Assembly (NCBI RefSeq): GCF_041053055.1
Contig: NZ_CP163443.1
Span: 1,922,001 to 1,986,000 of the forward strand
DNA from: Streptomyces sp. R41
Lineage (GTDB): Bacteria > Actinomycetota > Actinomycetes > Streptomycetales > Streptomycetaceae
Reading direction: 5' to 3'
DNA length: 64,000 nt
In this document: positions 35,213-44,396 of the stretch, in pieces
Numbering within the stretch: the first letter of the stretch is position 1
Layout: the number at the start of each line of letters is the position of its first letter
The notes under the pieces: model-generated
Seen by the model: only the letters and a program-made list of their open reading frames with translations
Database searches by the model: none
Told to the model about the DNA's origin: nothing
Translations under genes and position numbers: made by a program

Positions 35213-35393
35213 TCGCCCCCTGCGCCCCTACCCTCCCCCACTCTCGGCTTCGTTCGAGCGGGAGGACCCCCATCGTCCCTGGGGGCTCCGCCCCCAGACC
35301 CCCGTATAGCGCTGACGCGCTCGTCCTCAAACGCCGGACGGGCTGAAGATCTCCGGCGCTGGAGGAGCGGGGGTATGGGGGCGGAGGGGGCGA
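35213..35393. repeat. GC-rich intergenic repeat module bounded by imperfect inverted repeats
   Basis: Fills the gap between convergent sffA and the MocR gene. The left end begins TCGCCCCCTGCGCCCCTACC, and the right end is its imperfect inverse (GGGGGCGGAGGGGGCGA). Inside are a CTCTCGGCTTCG...CGAGCGGGAGG hairpin, an 8-bp CTGGGGGC/GCCCCCAG stem at 35279-35297, and a CGTCCTCAAACGCCGGACGG element that I recall as widespread in Streptomyces intergenic DNA. It shares ends and the CTGGGGGC stem with 61446-61617. Probably acts as terminator for both genes. Confidence 0.7.
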
Positions 35394-35397
35394 AAAC

Positions 35398-36897
35398 CTA
35401 CGCCACGAACGTCCGCGGCGTCTCGTTCCCCCCGCTCGCCCCCGTCTCCACCAACCGCGCCGCCGCAGCCAGCCGCACCGCCGCCTCCTCGGCCACCGCA
35501 CCCCCCACGGTGAACGGCAACCGCACATACCCCTCGAAGGCCCCGTCCACGCCGAACCGAGGACCGGACGGCACCCGCACCCCCACCCGCTCTCCCACTT
35601 CGGCGAGCCGCGACCCCGACAGCCCGCCGGTCCGCACCCACAGCGTGAGCCCGCCCTTCGGTACCGAGAACTCCCACCCGGGAAGCTCCCGCTGCACGGC
35701 GGCGACGAGGGCGTCGCGGTTCTCCCGGGCCTGGCCCCGCCGGATGTCCACGGCCTGCTCCCAGCCCCCGGTGCTGAGCAGCCAGTTCACGGCGAGCTGC
35801 TCCAGCACGGGCGTGCCCAGGTCGGCGTAGGCGCGCGCGGCGACGAGGCTGCGGATCACATCCGGCGCGGCCCGCACCCAGCCGATCCGCATGCCGGCCC
35901 AGAAGGCCTTGCTGGCGGAACCGACGGTGATCACGGTCGACCCGGCGGGGTCGAAGCCGCACACGGGGCGTGGCATGTCCAGCCCCTCGTCCAGGTGCAG
36001 CTCGCTCATCGTCTCGTCGACGACCAGGACGGTGCCCGCGGAACGCGCCGCGTCCACGAGACCGCGCCGCTGGTGCTCGTCGGCAAGGGCCCCGGTGGGG
36101 TTGTGGAAGTCGGCGACGACGTACGCGAGACGGGGCGCCGCGTCCCGCAGGACCTGACGCCAGCGGTCCATGTCCCATCCGGCGAGGCCTTCGGCCATGG
36201 CCACAGGGACCAGGCGAGCCCCGGCCTCGCGCATCAGCTGAAGGATGTTGGCGTAGGAGGGCGACTCGACGGCGATGCGCTCGCCGCGCCCGGCGAAAAG
36301 GTGGCAGATCGCGTCCATCGCGCCCATCGCGCCCGTGGTCACCATGATCTGCTCGGGCATGGTCGGAATGCCGCGCGCGGTGTACCGCTCGGCGAGCATC
36401 GAGCGCAGGGCGGGCAGCCCGGCGGGATAGTCGCCGTGCGTGTGCGCGTACGGCGGCAGCTCCTCCAGGGCGCCCTGCACGGCGCGGGTGAGCCACGGCT
36501 CGGGTGCGGGCAGCGCCGCGCAGCCGAGATCGATCACGGAACCCAGCGCCTCGGGCGGCAGGGGTTCCAGGCCGCGCGCGGGCAGCGGGTTCCCAGCCGG
36601 CACGGCGGTCCAGCTGCCCGCGCCACGGCGGGACTCCAGGAACCCCTCGGCGCGCAGCGCCTCGTAGGCCGCGGCTACCGTCGTACGGCTGACCGACAGG
36701 GACAGTGCGAGCTCCCGCTCGGCGGGCAGCCGCGCGGCGACCGGCACGCGGCCTTCGAGCACCAGCAGCCGGATGCCGTCGGCGAGCGCGCGATAGGCGG
36801 GCGGACGGCGGGTGCCCGGCCCGGCGGGGCGCTCCTGCTGGGAGTTGAGGAGCCGGGCGAGCTGTGCGGCACCCACCGCCGAAGTCCACTGCGCCAT
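35398..36897 (-). CDS. MocR/PdxR-type GntR regulator with aminotransferase domain
   Basis: 499 residues. The N-terminal GntR winged helix contains ALADGIRLLVLEGRVPVAAR, LPAERELALSLSVSRTTVAA and EALRAEGFLESRRGAG. The C-terminal fold-type I aminotransferase-like domain has the pyridoxal phosphate lysine in VGSASKAFWAGMRIG and VVADFHNPTGAL upstream. MocR proteins use PLP to regulate PLP, GABA, taurine or membrane transporter genes. It is divergent from a YczE-like membrane protein gene, a pairing seen in other bacteria, and probably controls it. ATG at 36897; ribosome site weak. Confidence 0.93.
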   Translation of the reverse strand: MAQWTSAVGAAQLARLLNSQQERPAGPGTRRPPAYRALADGIRLLVLEGRVPVAARLPAERELALSLSVSRTTVAAAYEALRAEGFLESRRGAGSWTAVPAGNPLPARGLEPLPPEALGSVIDLGCAALPAPEPWLTRAVQGALEELPPYAHTHGDYPAGLPALRSMLAERYTARGIPTMPEQIMVTTGAMGAMDAICHLFAGRGERIAVESPSYANILQLMREAGARLVPVAMAEGLAGWDMDRWRQVLRDAAPRLAYVVADFHNPTGALADEHQRRGLVDAARSAGTVLVVDETMSELHLDEGLDMPRPVCGFDPAGSTVITVGSASKAFWAGMRIGWVRAAPDVIRSLVAARAYADLGTPVLEQLAVNWLLSTGGWEQAVDIRRGQARENRDALVAAVQRELPGWEFSVPKGGLTLWVRTGGLSGSRLAEVGERVGVRVPSGPRFGVDGAFEGYVRLPFTVGGAVAEEAAVRLAAAARLVETGASGGNETPRTFVA

Positions 36898-36997
36898 GAT
36901 TCCCAGTCCACCTTCCCCGAATTGGCCATGGATGACGTTTCTTCCCAAGCCACAGAGTGTCATGCGTCAGGCCACTACCACCACTGGGGGGACTTTC

Positions 36998-37660
36998 ATG
37001 TCCACACGTTCGGAGTCCAGGCGGCTCCCCCGCCGCCTCGTCCAGCTGTACGTCGGCCTGGCTCTGTACGGCGCGAGTTCGGCCCTGCTCGTGGAGTCGG
37101 GCCTTGGTCTGGAGCCCTGGAACGTGCTGCACCAGGGCCTCGCCGAGCTGACTGGTCTGACGATCGGCGTGGTGTCGATCATCGTGGGCGCGGCGGTGCT
37201 GCTCCTGTGGATCCCGCTGCGCCAGCGTCCCGGCCTCGGCACGGTCTCGAACGTCTTCGTGGTCGGCATCGCCATGGACGGCACGCTCGCCCTGGTGCCG
37301 GACGCGCACACCCTGGCCGTACGGATTCCGCTTCTCGTGGCGGGCATCGTGCTGAACGGCGTGGCGACCGGCCTCTACATCTCGGCCAGCTTCGGTCCCG
37401 GCCCGCGCGACGGCCTGATGACCGGTCTGCACAAGCGCACGGGCCGCTCCATCCGCCTCGTGCGCACCGTCCTCGAAGTGGCCGTCGTCGCGACCGGCTT
37501 CGCACTCGGCGGCACCGTCGGCATCGGCACGGTGCTGTACGCCGTCGCCATCGGCCCCCTCGCCCAGCTCTTCCTGCGGGTGTTCGCCGTCCGCACGGCA
37601 CCGGGCGGCAGCACCGTCGTTGCCACCGGTCAACCAGAGCGCGCGATACTGCCCCGGTGA
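36998..37660 (+). CDS. YczE-like integral membrane protein
   Basis: 220 residues with five to six membrane helices. Family segments: LYVGLALYGASSALLVESGL, GLEPWNVLHQGLAELTGLTI, GVATGLYISASFGPGPRDGL and MTGLHKRTGRSI. Role unknown; members are thought to be transporters and often sit beside MocR-type regulators, as here. Its TGA overlaps the GTG of the GDPD gene. The ATG at 36998 is the first that leaves the whole first helix intact. Confidence 0.85.
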   Translation: MSTRSESRRLPRRLVQLYVGLALYGASSALLVESGLGLEPWNVLHQGLAELTGLTIGVVSIIVGAAVLLLWIPLRQRPGLGTVSNVFVVGIAMDGTLALVPDAHTLAVRIPLLVAGIVLNGVATGLYISASFGPGPRDGLMTGLHKRTGRSIRLVRTVLEVAVVATGFALGGTVGIGTVLYAVAIGPLAQLFLRVFAVRTAPGGSTVVATGQPERAILPR

Positions 37661-38424
37661 GCACGCGCATACGCCACCCGTACCTCGACCACCCCGGCCC
37701 GATCGCCTTCGCGCACCGGGGCGGGGCGGCGGACGGCCTGGAGAACACTCTGGCCCAGTTTCGGCGAGCGGTGGCGGCGGGCTACCGCTACATCGAGACG
37801 GACGTGCACGCGACGGCGGACGGCAGGCTCGTCGCCTTCCACGACGCGACCCTCGACCGGGTGACGGACGGGGCGGGCCGGATAGCGGACCTCCCGTGGG
37901 AAGACGTGCGCCACGCGCGCGTGGCGGGCAAGGAACCGGTACCCCTCTTCGAAGAGCTGCTCGACACCTTCCCCGAGGTGCGCTGGAACGTCGACATCAA
38001 GGCCGAGCCCGCCCTCCGGCCACTGCTCGACCTGATCGACCGCACCGACGCCTGGGACCGCGTGTGCGTGGGCTCGTTCTCCGAGTCGCGCGTCGCCCGG
38101 GCCCAGCGCCTGGCCGGGCCGCGCCTGGCGACGTCGTACGGCACGCGCGGTGTGCTCAACCTGCGGCTGCGCTCCTGGGGCATACCGACCGCCGTGCGCC
38201 GCTCGGCGATAGCCGCCCAGGTTCCCGAGTCCCAGTCCGGCGTGCCGGTGGTCGACCGCCGCTTCGTACGGACCGCCCACGCGCGCGGGCTGCAGGTGCA
38301 CGTGTGGACCGTGAACGAACCGGAACGTATGCACCGGCTCCTGGACCTGGGAGTCGATGGCATCATGACCGATCACATCGACACGCTGCGCAAGGTCCTG
38401 GAAGACCGGGGCACCTGGTTCTGA
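37657..38424 (+). CDS. Glycerophosphodiester phosphodiesterase (GDPD)
   Basis: 255 residues. The catalytic block is FAHRGGAADGLENTLAQF, followed by YIETDVHATADGRLVAFHDA with the metal ligands and general His, then WNVDIKAEP. The C-terminal VHVWTVNEPERMHRLLDLGV and DGIMTD are standard. It cleaves glycerophosphodiesters to glycerol-3-phosphate and an alcohol. No signal peptide, so cytoplasmic. GTG start overlaps the upstream stop. Confidence 0.93.
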   Translation: MSTRIRHPYLDHPGPIAFAHRGGAADGLENTLAQFRRAVAAGYRYIETDVHATADGRLVAFHDATLDRVTDGAGRIADLPWEDVRHARVAGKEPVPLFEELLDTFPEVRWNVDIKAEPALRPLLDLIDRTDAWDRVCVGSFSESRVARAQRLAGPRLATSYGTRGVLNLRLRSWGIPTAVRRSAIAAQVPESQSGVPVVDRRFVRTAHARGLQVHVWTVNEPERMHRLLDLGVDGIMTDHIDTLRKVLEDRGTWF

Positions 38425-38466
38425 GCCTCCTCGCGCGGTCCGTTCACGGGGAAGCGAGGGGCACGG

Positions 38467-39816
38467 GTGGGCACTGACACCGTGCGGGCACAGCCGGCCG
38501 ACGAGGCCGCCGAGCGGCGACGCGAGCAACACGGCTGGTACTTCTACGACTGGGCGTGCTCCGTCTACTCGACGAGCGTGCTGACCGTCTTCCTGGGCCC
38601 CTATCTGACGTCGGTCGCCAAACACGCGGCGGACGCGGACGGCTTCGTGCACCCCCTGGGCGTCCCCGTTCGCGCCGGATCCTTCTTCGCGTACGCGGTC
38701 TCCGCCTCCGTCATCCTGTCGATCTTCGTGATGCCGATGGCGGGCGCGGCCGCCGACCGCACGGGCCGCAAGAAGCCGCTGCTCGCGGCCGCTGCCTATC
38801 TGGGCGCCGCGGCCACCACGGGCATGTTCTTCCTCGACGGCGACCGCTATCTGCTGGGCGGCCTGTTGCTGATCGTCGCCAATGCCTCGGTGGCGGTGTC
38901 GATGGTCCTCTACAACTCCTATCTGCCGCAGATCGCCCCGCCCGAGGAGCGCGACGCGGTCTCGTCCCGGGGCTGGGCCTTCGGCTACGCGGCGGGCTCA
39001 CTGGTGCTGGTCGCGAACCTGATCCTGTTCACGGCCCATGACACCTTCGGTGTCTCAGAGTCGACGGCCGTCCGCATCTGTCTGGCCTCGGCCGGCGTCT
39101 GGTGGGGCGCCTTCACCCTCGTACCCCTCAAGCGGCTGCGCGATCGCCCTGCGGCCGCTGCCGGGACGGCGTCCGCACACGGATGGCGGCAACTGGCGGC
39201 CACGATTCGGGACATGCGCGGCAAGCCGCTCACACTCGCCTTCCTGCTCGCGTACCTCGTCTACAACGACGGCATCCAGACGGTCATCTCGCAGGCTTCC
39301 GTCTACGGATCGGAGGAGCTGGGCCTCAGCCAGTCCACCCTGATCGTCGCCGTGCTGCTGGTCCAGGTGCTCGCGGTCGGGGGCGCGCTCGGCATGGGGC
39401 GCCTGGCGCGGACGTACGGCGCGAAACGTACGATCCTCGGCTCGCTCGTCGCCTGGACCGTGACGCTCGGCGCCGGGTACTTCCTGCCCGCCGGCGCGCC
39501 CGTCTGGTTCTTCGTCCTGGCCGCCGGCATCGGCCTCGTCCTGGGCGGCAGCCAGGCACTGTCGCGCTCCCTGTTCTCGCATCTCGTGCCGAGCGGCAAG
39601 GAGGCCGAGTACTTCTCGGCGTACGAGATGAGCGACCGCGGCATGAGCTGGTTGGGCCCACTTCTGTTCGGGTTGACCTACCAGCTGACAGGAAGTTATC
39701 GGGACGCGATCATCTCGCTCGTGGCCTTCTTCGTCATCGGATTCGTGCTGCTCGCGCGGGTTCCGGTGAGGCAGGCGGTGCGCGACGCGGGCAATCCCGT
39801 ACCGGACAGGATTTAG
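38467..39816 (+). CDS. MFS transporter of the UMF1/Atg22-like group
   Basis: 449 residues, about 12 membrane helices. The signature WYFYDWACSVYSTSVLTVF at the N-terminus identifies the UMF1/Atg22-like MFS branch (compare YDWANSAY). The MFS loop GAAADRTGRKKPL follows helix 2. The yeast relative exports amino acids from the vacuole; the bacterial substrate is unknown. GTG start at 38467 with GAGGGG upstream, 42 bases after the GDPD gene, so probably cotranscribed. Confidence 0.88.
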   Translation: MGTDTVRAQPADEAAERRREQHGWYFYDWACSVYSTSVLTVFLGPYLTSVAKHAADADGFVHPLGVPVRAGSFFAYAVSASVILSIFVMPMAGAAADRTGRKKPLLAAAAYLGAAATTGMFFLDGDRYLLGGLLLIVANASVAVSMVLYNSYLPQIAPPEERDAVSSRGWAFGYAAGSLVLVANLILFTAHDTFGVSESTAVRICLASAGVWWGAFTLVPLKRLRDRPAAAAGTASAHGWRQLAATIRDMRGKPLTLAFLLAYLVYNDGIQTVISQASVYGSEELGLSQSTLIVAVLLVQVLAVGGALGMGRLARTYGAKRTILGSLVAWTVTLGAGYFLPAGAPVWFFVLAAGIGLVLGGSQALSRSLFSHLVPSGKEAEYFSAYEMSDRGMSWLGPLLFGLTYQLTGSYRDAIISLVAFFVIGFVLLARVPVRQAVRDAGNPVPDRI

Positions 39817-39840
39817 CGCCCGAGGCCAAAGGCCGGTAGT

Positions 39841-39866
39841 GTACGCGTTTGGCCTGCCAGGCGTAC
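39841..39866 (+). terminator. Possible terminator after the MFS gene
   Basis: GTACGC and GCGTAC, with inner TGGC/GCCA pairing, form an imperfect hairpin 24 bases after the MFS stop and about 120 bases before the rbpA promoter. Confidence 0.4.
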
Positions 39867-39983
39867 CGTTACTGCGCGTCAAAGATACTGAAACGCTGGG
39901 TGACATCTGCTGCCAGATGTGACAAACCGGGCGCCGGTGGGTACAACAAGGGGCGGCTACGACGGCGACGCATGACCCGGAAC

Positions 39984-40010
39984 GGGAATCTTTACCGCCG
40001 ACCGGACGTT
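39984..40010 (+). promoter_or_regulatory. SigR-type promoter of rbpA
   Basis: GGGAAT (39984-39989) and GTT (40008-40010) give GGAAT-N18-GTT exactly, the SigR (thiol-oxidative stress) consensus. It lies 62 bases before the rbpA start. rbpA is a known SigR target in S. coelicolor. Confidence 0.8.
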
Positions 40011-40071
40011 GACCGGATGACGACGACAGCGACACCTGTCCTGTGGGCGACAAGCCCGGGAGGCACGATTC

Positions 40072-40446
40072 ATGAGTGAGCGAGCTCTTCGCGGCACACG
40101 CCTCGTAGTGACCAGCTATGAGACGGACCGCGGCATCGACCTGGCCCCGCGCCAGGCCGTGGAGTACGCATGCGAGAAGGGACATCGCTTTGAGATGCCC
40201 TTCTCGGTGGAGGCCGAAATTCCGCCGGAGTGGGAGTGCAAGGTCTGCGGGGCCCAGGCACTTCTCGTGGACGGCGACGGCCCTGAGGAAAAGAAGGCGA
40301 AGCCCGCGCGTACGCACTGGGACATGCTGATGGAGCGGCGCACTCGCGAGGAGCTCGAAGAGGTCCTCGAAGAGCGCCTGGCCGTTCTCCGTTCCGGCGC
40401 GATGAACATCGCGGTGCATCCGCGGGACAGTCGCAAGTCCGCGTAG
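40072..40446 (+). CDS. rbpA: RNA polymerase-binding protein RbpA
   Basis: 124 residues. The N-terminal tail MSERALRGTRLV is followed by the zinc/core domain VEYACEKGHRFEMPFSVEAE and PPEWECKVCG. The basic linker KKAKPARTHWDMLMERRT and sigma-interaction domain REELEEVLEERLAVLR complete it. Binds core polymerase and the housekeeping sigma factor HrdB, promotes open complex formation and raises basal rifampicin tolerance. GAGG before the ATG. Confidence 0.97.
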   Translation: MSERALRGTRLVVTSYETDRGIDLAPRQAVEYACEKGHRFEMPFSVEAEIPPEWECKVCGAQALLVDGDGPEEKKAKPARTHWDMLMERRTREELEEVLEERLAVLRSGAMNIAVHPRDSRKSA

Positions 40447-40554
40447 TCCCTCCGGGGGTTGGGCGGCATACAACGCACGCACGTGACCGCGGGCGCCGTA
40501 CACGATGTGTACCGGTGCTCGCGGTTTCGCGCGTCCAGTGCGGCCTCGTGGCAT

Positions 40555-40589
40555 GCCTGTCCCTGGGGGCCGCGCCCCCAGGGACAGGC
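40555..40589. terminator. Bidirectional terminator between rbpA and fxsA
   Basis: A perfect 16-bp stem, GCCTGTCCCTGGGGGC with its complement, around a 3-base CGC loop. It lies 6 bases from the fxsA stop and 109 from the rbpA stop, between convergent genes. Confidence 0.85.
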
Positions 40590-40595
40590 GGAGAA

Positions 40596-41174
40596 CTAGC
40601 GGTTCAGCGGCGGGTGCGGGCCCGGCTCCGACGTCGGGCCGCGCAGGTCCTCGTCCCTGATGACCTCGCCCTGGACCACCTTGCCGTCGGGGCGGTGGAT
40701 GCGGGCCTGCTGGAAGGCGTCGCCGAAGGTGCCGGGCGCGGCCTCGCGCATCTTGCGGTCGAGGGTGCGCTCCGCATAGCGGCTGAGGGCCTTCTGGACG
40801 GGCGCGATCAGCAGCAGCAGGCCCACGGCGTCCGAGATGAGACCGGGGATCATCAGGAGGAGGCCGCCGAGCATCATCAGGCCGTTGCCGTTGCCACCCC
40901 CGGTCGTGGGGGCGGCGCCGGTCTGCTGCTGTTGGAGCGTCTCGCTGAGGTTGCGGAAGGCGCGGCGTCCGGCCCGCTTGATGACCCCGGACCCGAGGAC
41001 GAACCCGGCGACCAGCAGCAGGAAGACGGTGAAGCCGCTTGTCGCACCCGCGACCATCGTCAGCAGCCAGATCTCCAGCACCAGCCACGCGGCGATGCCG
41101 AGCGGCAGGAAGGTGCGCAGCCGCGAGCGCCGCGGGCGGGCGGGGTACGTGGGAGTCGGAGCGCCAGTCGTCAT
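40596..41174 (-). CDS. fxsA: FxsA-family membrane protein
   Basis: 192 residues. Membrane segments LPLGIAAWLVLEIWLL, FTVFLLLVAGFVLGSGVI and LMMLGGLLLMIPGLISDAVG; the last, with GLISDAVGLLLLI, is the FxsA hallmark. A Gly/Asn linker separates them and a cytoplasmic tail of 60 residues follows. In E. coli, FxsA overproduction relieves phage T7 exclusion by F plasmid; its normal role is unknown. Monocistronic, facing rbpA. Confidence 0.9.
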   Translation of the reverse strand: MTTGAPTPTYPARPRRSRLRTFLPLGIAAWLVLEIWLLTMVAGATSGFTVFLLLVAGFVLGSGVIKRAGRRAFRNLSETLQQQQTGAAPTTGGGNGNGLMMLGGLLLMIPGLISDAVGLLLLIAPVQKALSRYAERTLDRKMREAAPGTFGDAFQQARIHRPDGKVVQGEVIRDEDLRGPTSEPGPHPPLNR

Positions 41175-41278
41175 GCTCCCAGTGTGCCTGGGCGCGGCTC
41201 AGTACGGGATAAGTGGATGATCAACAGCGGCTGGGGACCGACAGGGGCGGCCGGCATCGAGACCGGGCGTCGGAACGG

Positions 41279-41359
41279 CTCGCGGCCCGTGGGACGTCAG
41301 AAGGACTTGCCGCCCGTAAGACGTCAGGGGGGCTTGCTCACCGTGCGGCATCAGGACGG
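41279..41359. repeat. Degenerate 27-base tandem repeat overlapping the ppm1 stop codon
   Basis: Three units of 27 bases (41279-41305, 41306-41332, 41333-41359), with a fourth partial unit inside ppm1. The unit reads CTTGCNGCCCGT...GTCAGG. The ppm1 stop lies in the third unit. The other two units keep TCA (TGA on the minus strand) at the same offset, so each has a backup stop in the same frame. It looks like duplication of the gene's 3' end. Confidence 0.8.
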
Positions 41360-42142
41360 CTTGCGGCCTGTGATCCGCGAGACCCGCTCCCCCACGCCCC
41401 ACGTGGTGACCCGCCACAGTGCCTCCACGAGGATGTCGCGGCTCATCTTGGAGTCGCCGAGTTCCCGCTCGACGAAGGTGATGGGCACCTCGACGACGTG
41501 GAAGCCGGCCTTGACGGCGCGGCGGGCCAGGTCGACCTGGAAGCAGTATCCCTGGGAGGCGACCTCGCCGAGGCCGAGGCCTTCGAGGGTCTCGCGGCGG
41601 AAGGCGCGGTAGCCGCCGGTGACGTCCCGGATCGGCACGTCGAGCAGGACGCGGGAGTACAGGCTGCCGCCGCGGGAGATGAACTCGCGGGACTTGGGCC
41701 AGTTCACGACCCGCCCGCCCGGCACCCAGCGCGAGCCGAGCACGAGGTCGGCGCCCTTGAGGGCGGTCAGCAGGCGGGGCAGCTCCTCGGGCTGGTGCGA
41801 GCCGTCGGCGTCCATCTCGACGAGTACGCCGTAGCCGTGCTCCATGCCCCAGCGGAAGCCCGCGAGGTAGGCAGCGCCGAGGCCTTCCTTGCCCTTGCGG
41901 TGCAGCACCTGGACGTGGTCGTCCTCGGCAGCCAGCTCGTCGGCGAGCTTGCCCGTGCCGTCGGGGCTGTTGTCGTCGGCCACCAGGACATGCGCCTCGG
42001 GCACCGCGACACGCACTCGGCCGACGATCTTCTTGATGTTCTCCGCCTCGTTGTAAGTCGGAATGATCACCAAGGCTGTGCCGAGCGGGCCGAACTGCCT
42101 CCCCTGGGCTCCTGCCGCGAGGGTCCCGTCGCCGTCGTTCAC
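41351..42142 (-). CDS. ppm1: Polyprenol phosphate mannosyltransferase (Dpm1-like)
   Basis: 263 residues, a single GT2 domain without the N-acyltransferase module found in mycobacterial Ppm1. LVIIPTYNEAENIKKIVGRV, VLVADDNSPDGTGKLADELA and the DXD-type VEMDADGSHQPEELPRLL are present, then DVTGGYRAFRRETLE. Transfers mannose from GDP-mannose to polyprenol phosphate for protein O-mannosylation at the membrane. In S. coelicolor loss of ppm1 gives phiC31 resistance. GTG at 42142 preceded by GAAGGGG; the frame stays open upstream but with non-protein composition. Confidence 0.93.
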   Translation of the reverse strand: MNDGDGTLAAGAQGRQFGPLGTALVIIPTYNEAENIKKIVGRVRVAVPEAHVLVADDNSPDGTGKLADELAAEDDHVQVLHRKGKEGLGAAYLAGFRWGMEHGYGVLVEMDADGSHQPEELPRLLTALKGADLVLGSRWVPGGRVVNWPKSREFISRGGSLYSRVLLDVPIRDVTGGYRAFRRETLEGLGLGEVASQGYCFQVDLARRAVKAGFHVVEVPITFVERELGDSKMSRDILVEALWRVTTWGVGERVSRITGRKPS

Positions 42143-42704
42143 TGCTGCCCCTTCGTGTCCATACGCAGGTGTCCACCATAGTGCGCTCAACCTGCGCTGT
42201 TGCGTCGCCGCGTTAGTACAGGGGTGTCGATTCGACAAGAGCCGGGTAAGAGTGGGCTCCAGGCAGCGGATGCGTGTGCTCCCGGCTGCGGAAGTCGTGT
42301 GCTGCGGATCGGGGCCCGGCGCCCTTCGGGCCGACCAGGGACCCGCTGGCTGCGGATCGACCGAAAGCCGTTGTCTACTGAACGTCCGGGCCCCACCCGG
42401 GTCACACCTGCCGACTTGTCGGAACGTTCCCTCGCCTCGTTGCACGGGCGCTGGGCCTGGCTCCCAGTGGTGGTGCGCCGGTGCGGCACACCACCCCTGA
42501 CCCAGCGGCACTTCGAGGCCGCGCGGAAGTTCCCCGGTCGGACGTCCGGTGGTGGACCCGGCCGAACCTACCGGCCACCTGAGGCCAGCTGTCAACAGCC
42601 GCTTGAGCTGCGGCTTTCCCATCAATCACCTGGTCAGTGCGGAGGATACGCAGGTCGCGCGACGCGGCGGCGGGCGATGAGGGGGACCTCGCCACCCCGG
42701 GACA
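42143..42704. other. 562-base region between ppm1 and the amidohydrolase gene
   Basis: No gene is supported. All open frames here have unnatural composition and no ribosome sites. The right half is 3' to the leftward amidohydrolase gene and the left half is the ppm1 promoter region. No hairpin or repeat stands out. Confidence 0.5.
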
Positions 42705-44333
42705 TCACTCGTTAGGCCGTACGAATACGGTCCGTCCGCCGACCACGGTGCGCAGACAGACGGGCAGGTCGTTCCCGGGGGTCAGATCCGGCAGCCCGGG
42801 GGTGCCGGAGCGGGGATCGGTGGACCAGCGCGCGACCCGGTCGTCGGGGGCCTGCACCACGAGCTCGGCGGTGCGCCACACGGCGTAGTCGGCGGGCGCG
42901 CCGGGCACCAGGACACCCGCCTCGTCCCGTCCGATCGCCCGCCAGCCGCCACGCGTATGCGCCGTGAACGCGGCGCGTACGGACACCCGGTGCTCGGGCG
43001 TGCGGTGGAAGGCGGCGGCACGGACCGTGCCCCACGGGTCGAGGGGCGTCACCGGGCTGTCGGAGCCGAAGGCGAGCGGCACGCCGGTGCGCAGCAGGGC
43101 CGCGAAGGGGTTGAGCGTGCGGGCCCTTTCGGCGCCGAGGCGCTGGGCGTACATGCCGTCCTGGCCGCCCCACAGCGCGTCGAAGGCGGGCTGCACGGAG
43201 GCGGTGAGGCCGAGCTCGGCGAATCCCGCGATCGTTTCCGGGGTGAGCATCTCGGCGTGCTCGACGCGATGCCGGGCGGCGCGCACGCGCGCGAGGCCGA
43301 CCTTCTCGGCGGCGGCCCGCACGCCTTCGACCACGGAGGTCACCGCGGCGTCCCCGATGGCGTGGAAGCCCGCCTGGAGGCCCGCCTCGGTGCAGGCCAC
43401 CACGTGCGCGGCGATCGCCGCGGTGTCGAGGTATGCCGTGCCGGCGTGCTCGGCGTCGGCGTACGACTCGTGCAGACAGGCGGTGTGCGAGCCGAGCGAG
43501 CCGTCGACGAAGAGGTCGCCCGCGGCGCCGATCGCCCCCAGTGCCCGCGCCCTCGCCACACCCTCTTCGGCCCGCTCGGCCCAGTAGCCGACCACCCGGG
43601 GGCCCGGCTCCTCGGCGGCGAGCCGCAGCAGCCCGGTGAAGTCGTCCTCGGAGGAGATCTCGGGGCCGGCGCACTCGTGCACGGAGCCGATGCCGAGCGA
43701 GGCGGCGTGGGCGAGCGCGGCGCGCTGGGCCTCGGTGCGCTGCTCACCGCTGACGGCACCCAGGGCCGCGGCGCGAACGGCGTGGTGGGCATCGCGCGTC
43801 AGCAGGCCGTCGGGCGAGTACCCGGCGCGTGCGGTGACCCCCGGGACCAAGTCCAGCAGCGCGGTGGTGACCACGGCGGAGTGCACGTCGATACGGGAGA
43901 GGTAGAGCGGGCGCCCGCCGGTCGCCTCGTCGAGTTCGGCACGCGTCGGAGGGCGCCCGCCGGGCCAGCGGGCCGCGTCCCAGCCGTGGCCGAGCAGCAC
44001 CCGGTCGGCGGGGCGGGCGAGCGCGAAGTCGCGTACGAGGGCGAGGGCCGCCGCCAAGGAGGGGGCGTCCGACAGGTCGAGGCCGGTGAGCGCGAGCCCG
44101 GTGGAGGTGGTGTGCACGTGTGCGTCGGTGAACGCCGGGGTGACCAGGGCACCCTCAAGGTCCACGACCTCGTCGACCCCGTCCGCGAAGGCGTCGGCCG
44201 CGCCTTCGGAGCCGACCCAGGCGACCTGCCCGCGCTCGACGACCATCGCTGTCGCGAAGGGGTCGGCGGGGCTGTGGACTTCGCCGCGGCGGAGCAGGAC
44301 GGTCTTGGCGGGCGGGGCGGTGCGTTCACTCAT
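42705..44333 (-). CDS. YtcJ-like metal-dependent amidohydrolase
   Basis: 542 residues of the amidohydrolase superfamily. Metal ligands in PAFTDAHVHTTSTGLAL (HxH), GFHAIGDAAV, RHRVEHAEML and FGSDSPVTPLDPWG. N- and C-terminal beta-sandwich segments flank the barrel (MVVERGQVAWVGSEGAADAF and VVGGRTVFV). Substrate unknown; probably amide or cyclic-imide hydrolysis in the cytoplasm. ATG at 44333. Confidence 0.9.
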   Translation of the reverse strand: MSERTAPPAKTVLLRRGEVHSPADPFATAMVVERGQVAWVGSEGAADAFADGVDEVVDLEGALVTPAFTDAHVHTTSTGLALTGLDLSDAPSLAAALALVRDFALARPADRVLLGHGWDAARWPGGRPPTRAELDEATGGRPLYLSRIDVHSAVVTTALLDLVPGVTARAGYSPDGLLTRDAHHAVRAAALGAVSGEQRTEAQRAALAHAASLGIGSVHECAGPEISSEDDFTGLLRLAAEEPGPRVVGYWAERAEEGVARARALGAIGAAGDLFVDGSLGSHTACLHESYADAEHAGTAYLDTAAIAAHVVACTEAGLQAGFHAIGDAAVTSVVEGVRAAAEKVGLARVRAARHRVEHAEMLTPETIAGFAELGLTASVQPAFDALWGGQDGMYAQRLGAERARTLNPFAALLRTGVPLAFGSDSPVTPLDPWGTVRAAAFHRTPEHRVSVRAAFTAHTRGGWRAIGRDEAGVLVPGAPADYAVWRTAELVVQAPDDRVARWSTDPRSGTPGLPDLTPGNDLPVCLRTVVGGRTVFVRPNE

Positions 44334-44396
44334 GACGGACAGTCTCCCGCCCGAACCCACCGGTGCTGCACTTGGGGCACGTTTCCCGGGCACCCT

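Noticed and set aside
4150..38290. Palindrome CACGCGCGCGTG occurring many times
   Set aside because: Mostly falls in coding frames as CAC-GCG-CGC-GTG or similar; explained by GC-rich codon choice rather than a site.
42143..42625. N-terminal extension of Ppm1 by 161 codons
   Set aside because: Frame is open but the composition is unlike protein; the GTG at 42142 has a good ribosome site and matches the usual GT2 start.
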